Assembly: GCF_000208865.1 (NCBI RefSeq)
Contig: NC_018396.1
Location: 620,001-684,000, forward strand
Length of the DNA: 64,000 bases
Source of the DNA: Neospora caninum Liverpool
Lineage: Eukaryota > Apicomplexa > Conoidasida > Eucoccidiorida > Sarcocystidae
Direction of reading: 5' to 3'
A model generated the notes under the pieces. The model was not told where the DNA came from. It searched no databases and was given only the letters and a program-made list of their open reading frames with translations. The translations under genes and the position numbers were made by a program. Below are positions 33,504-45,990 of the stretch, one piece after another (the first letter of the stretch is position 1; each line of letters begins with the position of its first letter).

Positions 33504-36500
33504 TGGAGAGACCGAAAGGGGGAAGACGAGGGAGAAGTTGGGCGGAAGGAGAAGAAAGAGAGCGCAGGTTTTACCAGTGCAGCGGGAACGAGACACAGCA
33601 GGACCAAGTAAGCAGAGAGGGAAATGAGGCGGGCGACAGAGAGAGGGAAAGAAACGACCGTCGAACAGAAAAGGACCACGGGAGGGTAGTGTCAGTTAAA
33701 AGACGGGAGAGAGGGGAAAGGGTACAAACTCTGGAATGACTCGTTTTGTTGCTGCGAGAAGTCGCGCACGCGAGAGCCGAGGACACCGGCGAGAAGCTTC
33801 CGGAAAAGCCGCAAGTTTGCATCGGCCCAAGGGGAGTCGTCAGAGGCAGAGCGCAATAGAAAAGTGGAAAGGGGGGAAAAGAACAGCAGGAAAGAACCCG
33901 CGCTACCATCCAGTCTAGAAAGGCCCCGAGTGTCTCTCCTCTGGCTGACAGCGTTGAGGGGAGGGTCAAGCGAAGACGGTAGCTGATACGGACGGGAAAG
34001 GCGCCGGGTCGGAACCTGCTTGGGACTCAGAAGAAGGCGAGAAGAGGAGCGAAAAAGGCGAGGCGGCGAACTAGCGAGGGAAAACGCGAAATATCTCTCT
34101 TCGAACTTGAAAAGAGACACAGCCGGCGAGAAGCGAATAGGGTTCGTCCGCATGAATATGTCTGTGCACCCCGATGAGGAGAGTCCGCCCCACAGCCCGA
34201 AGAATCACCTTTGAGCCGTAGCGGAGAGGGGGAAACAAGAAAGGAAGAAAAACGAACACAGAAGACCAAAAGAAGAGATGAAGCAGGCGTCAGATGCGCC
34301 GCCCAGCAGCTGCGTCCGCCCTCGTTGTATATACTGAAAAGGCCGCAATTTGAGGGGTGGGCAACGGCAGGGAGACGATTTTTCGAGCCTTCAGCGGGAA
34401 GTGAGCGCCTGGGCAGCTCAGCCGGAGATGCTGGCATTTGGCCAAAGCATCTGATCTGCTGAAACTCCTTCCACGTCGCAAGAAATCAAGTTAGAGAATC
34501 TCACTGGGAAAACTGCGTGACCGCAACAACCTCTGCGAACGCGCATAAAAGTGTGGCGTATTGCTTCCGTTTCGTTGCCTTCAAAAACGGATCCAGAGGA
34601 TGATACTGACGACTAGATCCAAATTCACACATGTGCACGTCAAAACCGCTTTCGTTCTGCGTTTTCAGAATTCTTCATCCATCTCAAAAAGTGCTGTTTC
34701 CCACGTTGCAAAGCAACACTTTATGATTCCTATAAGGCTGCATTCGTCTCCAGCGCGTCATGCGGCCGGCCCGGGAGTGTCTGAATCCAGTTTGTAAGAG
34801 GACGCATTCTTGGGAGGCGCGTCAACAACGTAGTGTTTTGTAAGGATTGCGATGGGCACCGCTGTAGCAGCGCGCAGGAAACCAATAGGAAACTGAGCAT
34901 TCGGCGCATCATCACAGGCGATTCTTTTCCACGTTCTACCCCGTGCGTTGCTGCCAAGGAAGGATGCAGCCGTGTCCTCGAGGACACTTCCTCTCGCGAA
35001 GCGCGTTGACACACGAAGTGCGTCGCGGTGAGTCGGCGCTGCCCGCCTACGTGAAGTTAGGAGCATTGTAACACCCGCAGAGAACCATCGGATACTGACA
35101 AGCATAAACTCGGCCGTAGCGGCCATGGTAAACCAACACGGAAAATCCTCGTTACGCAAAGGGCCCCCCTTATGAAATCTTGGAAGACAAGATGGAAGCT
35201 GTCTTACCAAAGGATAGAGAAATACAGGTTAGTTTTCTGGTCACGCGTCACAAAGCTAGCTTACTCCATAGCGCTCTACACCTTGCCCCCAAAAGTAAGC
35301 CGGAAACGCCTCTCTTGGGGAAAAGCCGTGCAACCTGCAGAATCCTTGACTGACCGATGTGTGTTCTGTTTCGTTTTTTGGTATCACGTCGCCATCTATG
35401 GCGTCTGTTCTTGAGCCTCTGCAAAATCTCTCAATGGGCTATCGGTTATATATTGGTGAACTTTGTGACAAGACAATCGTCTAAGGGGTATGAAGGTTTC
35501 TGCGACACAGCGGTACGTTCCTCGTAAAAGGAGTGGAGCCGGGTGTAGACAAAAAAGTTAGTGCCACGTGACGTGACCCGAGGATCCGCTCGTTGATCAG
35601 TACAGCGTTATCCTGTGGCTCGAGGGCACTGTCGTCGGTGGGTACACTCTTCGATGCTCAACCGTAGACGTCTCAGTGCTGGATTCCCGCTTTCGAGGCT
35701 ACCCAAGGGAAACACTCCTCAGAATAAAGGCTCGACACCTGCCTCTACAACGAGGATTGCCAAAATGAGGCGGTACTCTTTATGGTAATCGCAGCAGCGC
35801 TCCTGGGGGGCGCTGTCACCCGAGAGCTACGCCGCCCACAAAACGTTACGCTGGTCGTGGGCCTCCGCAAGAAACATAACACTCACTACGCAAAGTGTGC
35901 AAATTGTGCGAAGTTTGAATCCGACGGTACACGCACATAATGCCAGGGCGCCAAGCCTCGAACTCCAGTCGCTAGCGAGGCATGAGGATTGAGAAATCGA
36001 GTTCCAGTCCAAGCGTGGCCGCATGTATCAACCGTCTCGAACCTAAAGGGAGGAGTCCTTGCAGGCAGCGCCGGCAAAAGCCGCGTGTGCTGTGTCCTTC
36101 CAGTTTCTGGGTCTTCTTCTTCCGCGCTGATTTTTGCGAGTAAGGAATCAGGCAACCCCAGTCAGCTCCATCTTCCTTCCCGAATTGAGGCAGTGGCGGC
36201 TGTGGCCATGAACTGCGAATCCGCCTTTGTCTTCGATGTACGTACACCGGACGACGCTGCGCGTGCACGCGAGTCTTTTCGCAGCGAGGGGGTCGGGAAA
36301 AGGAAAGGGAAATCTGCGTTCCGAGCTTATTTTTTCCGAGCCAAACGTGTGTTCCTGGCATCTCCGTCTGCTCAGAAGGAAATGCAGGTCGACGGCAGAC
36401 CCCGGGGGCTCGACACCGAGCCTGTTACCCCAGCGATCCCTCACCGACTCTTCGCTGTCCAGACCTCTGCGGACCTTGAGGTGTCTTTCCTGGCGGGTCA

Positions 36501-37479
36501 GGCTCGCCTACTTCGCTGTTCGGAAATTATAGGACGAGCAAAAGAAAACCCGAGGCCAATCTCTCCCCGTCGGTATCTTTTTTTGGGGATCCACGGGAGG
36601 GAGGCAACAGTGTTGCGTGGCCGACCTCCTTTCGGCGTGTTTCGGCGTATGACCGTAACAGGATAGAAGCAGTTCGCTGCGCTGGTTCCTGACCCCGTAT
36701 CTCTTTTCGTGGTTGTCTTTTCATTTCTTGTCTCCAGTCCAGCTTCTGGGCTGCGAGGTTCCTGGCTTCGCGTTCACGGCGCTCGGCGCCTGTATTTCCC
36801 GCTAAGTCTTGTTCGTCTCCACAAACGCACAAGCGGAAACACCACTTGTCTCCGATTCCCTAGGGGTGAAGTCGTCTCTCGCCTCTCTGAGGACGGATCC
36901 CATCTGAGGAGTTCCAAAGAGACATGTACGTTTTTTAATCACCGCCAAGTAATCCTCACCAGACGGAGGTCTTCGCGATAGTTCTAATGCCTCGTGTAGC
37001 GTTCCGCAACTTCTTGCACCGTGTGTCTTTTCGATCTGGCCTCTTTCCTTCATCGGCCGTTCTTCTGCGCAGAGCGCTGATGGTGTCGATTGCCTCTGTG
37101 TCCGACCCCCTGTGCGCCTGAGTGGCGGCTCAGAGGGAAAACCTGCTGCTGGATGAACGACCGCGACGAGGCCGTTCTCAAGATAACAGCCCAGTGGCTT
37201 CGGATACGTGCCATTTCATCCGAACAACTGCGGAAAACAAAAGTCTGCACGATCTACTTCTCTAGACGACTTCTCTCCACGGTGGTTGCTTTCTTTTCTC
37301 CTCCACCCATATATATACCTATCTATATACACACACGACAATATAATGCATGGATGCTCATGAGCAGAAACATCCCTACATGTGTATTCACGTATTTATT
37401 TGGACACATGAGTCTGTAATCAGAATTCGTCATCGCGGAGAACGAGCAAGTGCAGGACACGTAGGTCGGCATAGAGGGG
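33504..37479. promoter_or_regulatory. Divergent 5' region between TIM44 and VPS50
   Basis: Head-to-head spacer of 4 kb. The part next to TIM44 (33504-34000) is purine-rich on the plus strand. From about 34450 to 36000 the sequence loses the usual simple-sequence character and is more even in composition. Two small ATG frames are noted (34758-35126 minus and 36208-36666 plus), but neither has a recognisable domain. A GTACGTACACCGG element lies at 36238-36250. Confidence 0.45.
34758..35126 (-). CDS. Possible small hypothetical protein, hydrophobic N-terminus
   Basis: Unspliced frame of 122 residues starting in a favourable context (ACCATGG, with A at -3). The first 25 residues, MAATAEFMLVSIRWFSAGVT onward, are hydrophobic enough for a signal anchor. 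A second hydrophobic patch FPIGFLRAATAVPIAIL lies near residue 90. The composition is not the Arg/Ser artefact seen elsewhere. No family is recognised, there is no expression evidence, and it may be leader or promoter sequence of TIM44. Confidence 0.2.
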   Translation of the reverse strand: MAATAEFMLVSIRWFSAGVTMLLTSRRRAAPTHRDALRVSTRFARGSVLEDTAASFLGSNARGRTWKRIACDDAPNAQFPIGFLRAATAVPIAILTKHYVVDAPPKNASSYKLDSDTPGPAA

Positions 37480-40400
37480 ATGGCTTCACCTCTCTTTCCC
37501 TCTTCCGGCTCTCCTGTTCATCATGGAGCAGCGGATTCTGCCGCCGCTTCCTCGTCTTCTTTCGCCTTGTCTCCTTCCGGTGTATCCAACACACCACTCC
37601 ACTCTCTGGCGAAACGAGAGACGATGGAGGAAGAGGAGGAGCCATGCTTCCGTCTCTCCGGGGCTGACAAGCCCCACAATGACAGGGACTCTGTGTCGAC
37701 GAGTGGAAATGAAACTTTCCCCAACCCGTTTCCAATCGAAGACCTCCTCTCTGGCCCGGAAGAATGTTCGTCTTCTGCCCGCCCCTTGCCCTCGTTCCAT
37801 GCCCCTCCCGTTCCCTCGTCTTCCACTTGTTCCATGCCGTCGTCTTCGAGTGCCTCCGGCTCGGCTTCCTCGCCTTCGTTTCCTCTCTCGAGTTCCAGTG
37901 CGGCCAACGGCCGAGCGACACAAGAGGGGTTGAGAGAAGAGCAGAAAAGAATCGAAGACCGTGCCACGCAACGCCGAGGCGAAGTTGCCTTGGGTGAACC
38001 ATCGTTGCAGCAAGGCATCGACTTCAAAGGAAACGGCGACTGCTCACCCTCTTCTCGCGAGGGGAGGAACGCAGGCCCTCGAGCTGCCGGGGTGCTGCGC
38101 CAAAAAGGAGAAACAAATGGAAACCTGTCGTCTCCACTCTCTTCTGTCCCTGCCTCGACCCCTCCCTCGCCTTCGTTTTCGTCCGCCCTCGATCTCCTGC
38201 CGCAAGTGTACATCCAGCAACTCGACCGTCAGCTGGGAAACCGGCGCGACTCCGTTTCCGTCGCTTCGTCCTTCCACAACGGAGACCGAGACGCGTCTTC
38301 GGTTCGCACTTGCTTCTCGTCGTCCCCTTCTCCGACGGGGCGTGAGCGCACATCGTCTTCCTCTACACTCCCTCTTCCTTCTCCCGCGCCTTCCTCCCGC
38401 CCCGACGACTCTTTTCTCGGTGCGCGTAGAAGGGTGAGCTCCCCGCCGCCCCCGTCAGCTGGAGAGACAGCGGGGAGGCCCGAGGGGCGGAAGGGCGGAC
38501 ACGAGGTGTGCAGACAGTCGGAGCAACCGACCAAGAGGACGGGAGACCCAGCAGAGGCAGCGCGAGACACCGATCAAGAGGAGCGCCTTTTCTCCGTAAC
38601 TGAGGTGACAATTAAGAAAATGGAGATAGAGGCAATGAAGGCCGCGCTCGATGGGCGCAGAGACGACGAAGCGGAGTTGTGGGAACAGCTACAAAGACAG
38701 CGAGAGCGCGGCCAAGAACGAAGGCGAAAGATGCGGGAAAAACAACACGATGAAGGTGTCCAGTGGGAACTAGAAAATGTGCTGAGTGAGGGATTCGAGT
38801 TGGACCAGGTTGTCGCGCGGATTGACGAGTTAGAAGTGTTGAAATCCAAGGTAGGCGGCCAGAAGATCGCGCTCTTTGTTTCTTGACTTGGTGCAGCACA
38901 AGTGTTTGTGCTGCATCGCCAGCGTGCAAAGAGCGGGACCGGCTACGTCCATGTTGTCGTGGTGTGCGAAGCGGGGTCATGGCCCCACACAAGAGAGACA
39001 CACGAGATCAGGATATGGAAAGAATGGAGGAGGTAGAGGGGTGGAAGAGCAGAAAGCAGGCGTAGAATGACGCTGAGGAGAAAGAGAAGGAAGACGGAAT
39101 CTCGCCCCGTAGGAGACTCGAAGTACTCGAAATGCGGCGGCAGATGTGCACTGGTCTTTCCGAGACTATTAAACACCTACACGTTTCGACGCCGTTTACC
39201 TGTTGGTGCATTCTTTTCTGGTACACAACGACACCGAAGGCGCCGAGGGGAGGGAACGTGACATTCCAAAAGGTGTTGCGACGGGCGCAGAGAGGGTTTA
39301 TACGTAGAAATGCAGCAAGAGACCAACGAAGACAAGCAGGAGGAGAGGAAGGGCCGTGGATCATGCTTTGCAGACGTGGCTGACGTTACCACCATTCGGA
39401 CAGTCGGGGTCCTCTCTGTGAGTGTACCACAAAGGTCTGTGAGGAGGCAAAAGAAGCCAGAGATCGCCGTCCGCTTTTCAAGACGATGGCGACGGAGCGG
39501 TGTCTCCTCCTTGTTTTCTTCCGTCCTTCTCGTGTTCGTGTCCTGAAGAAACAGAACGTCCGGGCGAGGAGCAAAGACAAGATGCCTCTCACCCATCCTG
39601 TTGTTTCTGCGGCCTTCCTGCCTGCAGCTGGAAGCAGAGACCGTGGTGTGTGTGAGGCGTCGACAAGGCGAGCTTGTCTCCAGCAGCAAGGCCTTGAGGT
39701 GCGTCTCTCTTCTTCTCTCTTCACGTTCGTCCCTCCCCTGGCTTCAATCTTGTGTCGTACTTTTGTGTGCCTCTTGCCGGTTGACTCTATCGTGTGCAGC
39801 TGTATCGTTCCGCGCTCTGCTCGTTTGTTCTGCTGTTCTTCTCTCCGCTCTCACTTCCCCCCGTTTTCCCACTTTTGTCGTGATCCCGGAAGCCGCTGTC
39901 TTCTGTCTGTTGTGTGGTGCCCTCTCTGTCTCTTTTTGTCAAATCCGCAGGGCTGGCATATCTGTCCTTGCTTTTCTGTTGTCGTGCGTGTCGCTTTTTC
40001 CAACACTTGTTTGGCTTTCCGTTCTTCTTCTCTTCGTTCTTCTTCACTCTGTTCTTTCTGTTCGTTCTTCCCTCCGTTTTCTTTTCCAGATCAAGTGTTC
40101 TGCCGTTCCCTCTCGCTCGGAGTACACGGACGCGCGACGTTGCAGCGTGTGACGTCCTGTGACGCGTTTGTCATCCTTTTCTCTTTCTCTCCTCATGTTT
40201 CAGAGAGCTCGAAGCGGATTTCCAGGCGCTGCATCTCCAGGCGTCGGCCACACGCCAGCTTCTCGTAGCGTACAGGCAGCGTCTGTTGGTGCCGTCTCTC
40301 CGAGTGGTCCTCCAGCAGAAGAAGCAACAGGAGCAGCAGGAGCGCCTGCGTCTTTTGCTCCAAATCCAGAAGGTGGCCGCGCTGGACATGGCACTAGGGG

Positions 40401-43400
40401 AGTGTCAGGCAGAGAATCTCATGCCTCTCGCGGCTTCTCTGCTCGTGGAGGCTCTCTCGCTTCCGCTCGTTGCCCACGGGGGCAAGGTGCGCCTCCCGGG
40501 GGTCCAGTCGAGGGAGGGGGATACGGGAGGGGATAAGGAGCCTGAGGGCGCCTCACCGCAAGATGGCAAAGACGCGAACGACGCGGGAGTGATTCGCTGC
40601 ATGCAGGAAGCGAAGGAAAAGGTGAGCGACGCCCTCAAGACTACAAAAAATCGCGCTTCTTCATGACTCTCGCCAGTTTTTCTCCCCGCGGGCGCCCCAC
40701 CCCTGTTTGTTGCCTTCCGCTCCTCCGTCATCATGCTCGTGTTGTGTTTCCTGGTTTCCGACGCGTTCCTTCCTCGTCTCGCCACCCCACGCGTCACTTT
40801 CCGCAGACACGCATAGAGGCACGCGTGCGTCCTCGCGGGCACGTGCACCCCTGTCTCGTTTGGTTTCCTGTTCGTTCAGCTGCTGGGTTCGCTCACGTCG
40901 CTTCGCGGGTCCATCGACAAGGCGCTCGAACGCGCGTCGCAGTCGCTGCCGCCTCCTCCCGCTTCGCTTTCTGTCGCTCTTCCCTCGCCGTCTGTCTCGC
41001 CGTTCGCGCCGTCTCCCTCTTCGTGTCCGTGGGCGCAGTACATTGCAGCGCTGGCTGCGGCGGCTCTGTTGCCGCCGTCTGTCTCCATCGGGGAGATGCT
41101 GGTGGGGCACTTGGTGGCTTCGGCGGAGAAGACTGGCCAGCAGATCCTGCTCGCCTTTCTGCCTGCGTCTCTGTTTTCTTCTGGAGCTCAGGGAGGCGAG
41201 GAGCGGGGCCTCGCGACCCGACCGTCGCGGAGGCAAGGCCGTGCGTCCACTTCGCCGGGGAATAATTCAGGGGCCGACGGGGGACCGTGGAGGCGCGAGC
41301 GAAAAGAGCAGCTGCTGATTCTCCGCGAGCGCGTGTTTGTCTCTCCAGGGGAGACCAGGAATCGCGGATCCGCCGTGCAGGCCCGAGAAGCGCCGCCGTC
41401 TCTCGGCCGCCTGGCCAAGAAAGTGAAGGCTCAGGACGCCCTCAGTTGTCTGGTGAAGATCTTCGAGGTCCACATGGACGTCCTCTTGGGCTTCTCCTCT
41501 CTCCTTTCCTGGCACAGCGACTTGATTTCTCTGCACCTGCAGAGTCTCTCTCCGCCTGCTCAGGCCGCGTCGGCGTCCCCGGCGTTCGTCTCGTCTCCGT
41601 CCTCGCTCTTCTCGCCTCAGGCGGTCGCGGGAGAAGCCGCGCCTGGAGACAGCGGGGCAGTGCCCGCGACGTCGCGGGGCGAGGTGGATGCCGCGAAAGG
41701 CGAGGCGTGCGTGCGGACGACGCTCGAGGTGGCGGCGGATTCCGCGGCTCAGGCGCGCGCCGAGAACGGCCAGGCAGCTGTCGCGGGGCGTCTCCACTTT
41801 GTCTCGCTTTTGTTTCACGTGTACCACAGCTTGCAGGCGCACCGCCGCCGCATCTGGACCGCTCTCCAGGACCAAGTCCTCGACGTCCTGGCACATTTGA
41901 CTCTCGCGGATGCGCACTCGTGTCCCGCTGTGAACGACGTGGTCTCCGTCATCCACGGCGTGTACGCATACGTGATCAGCGGGTGTCGACTGTGCTGCGT
42001 TAGCGACAAGGCCCAGGAGGGACGCGTGGAGAAGATGGAGCGGGAGGCCCTCGACCTTCTCGCACGCGTTTCCCGCACAGACGGCCGCGTCTCCTCTCAC
42101 CTCAAGTCCTGGATTCGGAAAGAGGCGGCCGGATTGGAGGCTGCGCGTGACGGCGCCCGAGGAGACGGGCGTGCCGAGGAAGGGCGACGGGAGGCGCCTC
42201 GGTCCCTCTTGCCTTCGAGGAGCCCGGTCATCGAAGAACTGTACAGACAGGTCCTGCGCCTGCTCGACGCGCTCGAACGGGAGGAACTCCGCTCCCTTCT
42301 TCACCTCCTCGAAGAGGAAAACTGGCAGCGCCTGCCCGTCCCGCGGACGTTCTCCTTCTTCGCGTTCGGGCGCCAAGTCCCTCCCGCCGTCCCCTTCGAG
42401 GTGTACAGTCACCCGAATCCGGCCCTGTTCCACGCATGCACCTTCCGCGTCCACTCGAGTGCGACCGTTCGTGAGAGCGATGCAACCGTTCCTCCCTTCT
42501 TTCGTCAGCCCTTCCCGCCGAGGTTGCCTCCTTTCCCGTACGCGCGCGAAGCGGAGGAACTGGCGGCTGAAAAGGGCGGCGGCCAGCCGCGCAGCTCGGG
42601 AACTGCCGCCCTCGCCCCGTTCCAAGAAAACGGTGAGCCGCTCGTGTCCCGCACGGGTCTGGGCAGAGACACATCGGAGAGCTCCGCCCTCGGACTTCTT
42701 CCCGAAAAGAACTGCTTCCGAGGCTGGTGTCTGGGACGCCCGCTCCCCGGCGTGCCGCACTGTCTGTACTCCGACGAGGTTGCTGCGCTGACTTCCGACG
42801 GCGGCTGTCGGGCCGGAAGCCTCCAGAGTCCTGTGGTGAGTCTGACGGCGAAGCTGACGGCGAAGGAGATGCGACAGTTCTTCCGTCTCGCCTACGCGTT
42901 TCCTCTCGCGACCTTCCCGTCGACGTGCGCCGTTCTGGACCAGGTCGGATTCTACATCGTCGTGGCTGCAGGCGTCTCTCTCGCGTCTGGAACGTTTTCG
43001 TCGCTCCTCGCGTCTCCGGTGTCGCCTTCGCTGGCGTCGCTGGCGGGCGACTCCGGGGACGCGCAGATGCGCAGGAAGTTCCTGGAAGCGACGGACGCCG
43101 CAGTGCTTCAGAGCCGCTCGCCGGCGCTTCGCGCGTTGCTGCTGAGGCAGGAGGCGCGAGTGCGGCTGCTCTTCGACGCCACGAAGAGCCCGGCCGGCTC
43201 GAGAGTGCGCGAGGCAGTGTCCGCCGACGCGGCGAGGCGCAGGCCCTCCTGCCTCTCGCAGGGCGACGCCTCAGGGGGCGTCAGTGGAGGCTCGGGCGCC
43301 TGTGGGTTCGACCAAGACTCCGAGGAAGAAGATGACCGCGCTGGGAACCGAGGCGGCTGTCTCGGAGCCGCGTCGCAGAGCGTTAATCTTGCACACATCC

Positions 43401-45079
43401 TCAGACCTATGGCGAAGCAGTCGAGTCCAGGGGCGCTGTGGGGAGCCGCCGAGAGGACAACCGCCGTGGACTCGGCTGCCGCCATGGCCGCCGACCTCCG
43501 GCAGCAGCTCTGCGTCGCTCTCGCGCCGAACCCCAACCCCGGCTGGCTGGGTGAGCGCCTGACTCGGGAGCAACAGAGGCAGGTGCGCGGGGACTTGGAG
43601 AAGCTTCAGGAGGCCGCAGACGAACTCCGGTCGGTCGCTTTCCTCGATTTGGCAGGGTGTCTGTGCGACAGCCCGGCGTTCATTTGCTCGCTCCTCCGGG
43701 CTGTCTCCTGCGACTTTTCGCAAACTCCCGAAAAGGAGCCGTCGGCGTCTCTCGGCCTCGCCTCGTACCACGCAAGCATGGGTGGTGTGTTCGCTCCTCG
43801 GCCGTCATCGCAGTCCACGGGCCCAGGAGGGGCTTCCTGCGCCAGCGTCGAACGCGCCCTGGAGAGTCAAAGAGGGCTGCTGCGAGACTTGACGCGGCGG
43901 CTGCGGTGTGCGGGCGGCGGGGCGATCGCCCTCACCACGCAGAGAGACTTGTGGCGCGCAATCGAGGTCCGAAGCATTTTAGACTGCGTGGAAGTCCTCA
44001 GCGCTGCGCCGCTGCCTCCGGCGCCAGCCGTGCAGAGCCTGTCACCGGACCCGCTCCTGTGTCTCGCGGATTCGCTTCGCGGCTTTTTGCGAGACGTCCA
44101 TGCACTCGTTCTGACGAGCTCGGAAGCGGCGGCCGACGGCAGTCGATCTGCGCGCGCCTCAGGGGCCAACGCGTTCACTGAGGCTCGGGCCTCTCCCGCT
44201 GCGCCGAGCTCGTCCCTCGGTGGAAGTGTCTCCACAGGCAGAACTGGACCCTGTCCGAGGGCTGCCCCCACCGCCGGGGGGACCTGTGCGGAACGTCGCG
44301 GTGAAGGGGACGATGGGGCGAAGCACCGCTGTTTTTTCGGGGGCGTCGACCTCGCTTTTCTCGACTCCTTCACTGAGGCGATCGCCATGAGTGCGGCGGA
44401 CGTCCTGCAGTGGTGCCGCTACCAACAAAAAAGAACCGCGCAAGTGTCTCCTGCCGGGGGCGAGGCGCCGATGGCTGCAAACGGCGCCGGCCGGGAGACA
44501 GTGCCAGGAGCCGCGGGAGACCGCGCAGACAGACGAGCGGCGGGCGCGCGGCAACGCGGGAGAGAGGCCGTGTACAGCTTGAGAGTGCTCAGCAACGCCG
44601 TCTTGCGAATGGAAGGCTTTGGGTTTCTTCCGCGGGGAAAGGCGTCGGACCTCGAGAGGCAGTACATGTCGCTGCTCGCCGAGAACGAACAGAAACGAAC
44701 GCCCCAGCAATCCCAGGCGACTTCGCCGGTTAGCGCCGAATCCGTTAGGCTCGTTCCGCCCCCAGTGGAGGAGACACCCAAAGACGACGCAGAGCGGGCA
44801 GAGGACGGCAACTCAGGAAGAGAAGCGAGGCGTGGAGACTTTGGGAGCAAAATCAACAGTGTCTCCGTCAGTGCTGCCAGTGGTCGTACCAAACCTGTGA
44901 ACGTGCAGGGGAATCAGGCGGCAATGGAGCCCAGGCAGTCGGCTGCGTGGCAACAGGCTGCGGCGGCTGTCGATCGCCACCCGAACAGCCCGTCTCCAGA
45001 AGAGCTTAATAGGTATCTGAAGCAATTAGACCATCATAGGCGACTGCGCACACGAGGGCAAGACCAGTCGGGAGTGTGA
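37480..45079 (+). CDS. VPS50: VPS50/syndetin-like subunit of the EARP tethering complex
   Basis: Four exons: 37480-38850, 39628-39698, 40204-40621 and 40880-45079, giving 2019 residues, about twice human VPS50 (CCDC132). Residues 1-370 are Ser/Pro-rich and disordered. A coiled-coil N-terminal core follows (about 370-720): LDQVVARIDELEVLKSK, then LVAYRQRLLVPSLRVVLQQK, then ALDMALGECQAENLMPLAAS. Landmarks shared with VPS50 appear in the right order: RIWTALQDQVLDVLAHL (about 945), LHLLEEENWQRLPV (about 1085, compare ENETWELCPV) and the helix of LTAKLTAKEMRQFFRLAY (about 1280). Ser/Gly/Ala-rich inserts separate them. EARP, with VPS51-53, tethers vesicles for recycling from endosomes. Similarity is at pattern level, and a related GARP/exocyst-type rod subunit cannot be excluded. 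VPS54 fits less well because of the NW..P and RIW landmarks. Confidence 0.78.
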
Positions 45080-45984
45080 AGAGAGCTGTTGCGCTGGAAT
45101 GCGCGGTTCCTAGGGAGAAGGTGCCTAGCGTTTTTGCCTGGTCGTTTCACATCCCTTCCGTGGGGCCTGCAGGACGCGAACCGCCCAACGAAGTTGCGTG
45201 TTCCTGTCGACGTGTCTAGTTTGCGCCGTTTTCTGTTGGAGTTCTCCGTTTTGTCGTGGAGCCCTCGAAGCAGACTCTGGGGCCCTTCGCCCTGTATACG
45301 CCATGTCCTCGTGGCGGTGTTGGTCCTCCCCCTGTTTGTGTTTCACGTCGCGTTCTGGGAAAACACCTGAAAGCGACACACGAACTACACGCGGTTGTGT
45401 GGTCGGAGGCAGCTGGAGTGTTCGCTTTTGCGGTTTGCTGTTTTCGGCGGGTCAAAAAACCTGTAGGCAGCACCGAACCGCCTCAGTGTTCCCATGCGGA
45501 TATGTGGAGAACAAAGAGACGCCGGCGAGGGAAGCGGACACCCGGCGCTCTCCGCTTTGAGCCTCGGCACTTTCGCCCGTTTTGGACAGCAGGAGGGACA
45601 CCGAAAGAGCGAGTGTAGGAAAGCCGTCCAAAGGTTCGCCTCTTGCACGCACTCGCTTTATCACTTGAATTCAACCGCGTTTCCGTGGGCAACGATATTC
45701 GAGAAACGTCCGTACACGGATTACTGATGTCCATCTGTGTGCATCTCAGTTGACACTCTGTTATATATTTTTGACTGAGGACTGCAAGGGTACCTCGCAG
45801 AGCGACGCGGTCGCCCCAGGCCGTGAAACGCGTGGCTGTTGGCGAGTCCGCAATGTAGCGTCTCAAACACATCTCACAACGGAAGACCTCATCTGAGGCG
45901 GCCCACGGCTGCCACGTGAGCCTCCGCTCTCGTCACACCGTACACGGAAAAAAAGGTTTTCCTGCCGCCCTGGACGAAACGGAC

Positions 45985-45990
45985 GCTAGC
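45985..45990. promoter_or_regulatory. GCTAGC hexamer upstream of the rhoptry gene
   Basis: Palindromic GCTAGC about 1.2 kb upstream of the start codon. GCTAGC is known as the binding motif of TgAP2XI-5, an ApiAP2 factor associated with promoters of invasion and virulence genes. Function here is inferred. Confidence 0.3.

Noticed and set aside
32910..33611. Plus-strand frame of about 230 codons opposite TIM44 exon 1
   Set aside because: Arg/Gly/Glu repeat artefact from the Ser/Pro-rich antisense; no ATG-proximal signals or domain.
36208..36666. 152-codon ATG frame upstream of VPS50
   Set aside because: No recognisable family; possibly VPS50 leader sequence. Noted only because it spans a copy of the dispersed motif.
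40663..41318. Alternative plus-strand frames across VPS50 intron 3 and exon 4
   Set aside because: Out of phase with the conserved coiled-coil exons and rich in Arg/Ser/Cys; explained by the intron and the out-of-frame reading of exon 4.
41267..42760. Open frame of 497 codons on the minus strand inside VPS50
   Set aside because: Antisense shadow of a high-GC coding exon; Arg-rich, no domain, and the sense strand carries conserved family landmarks.
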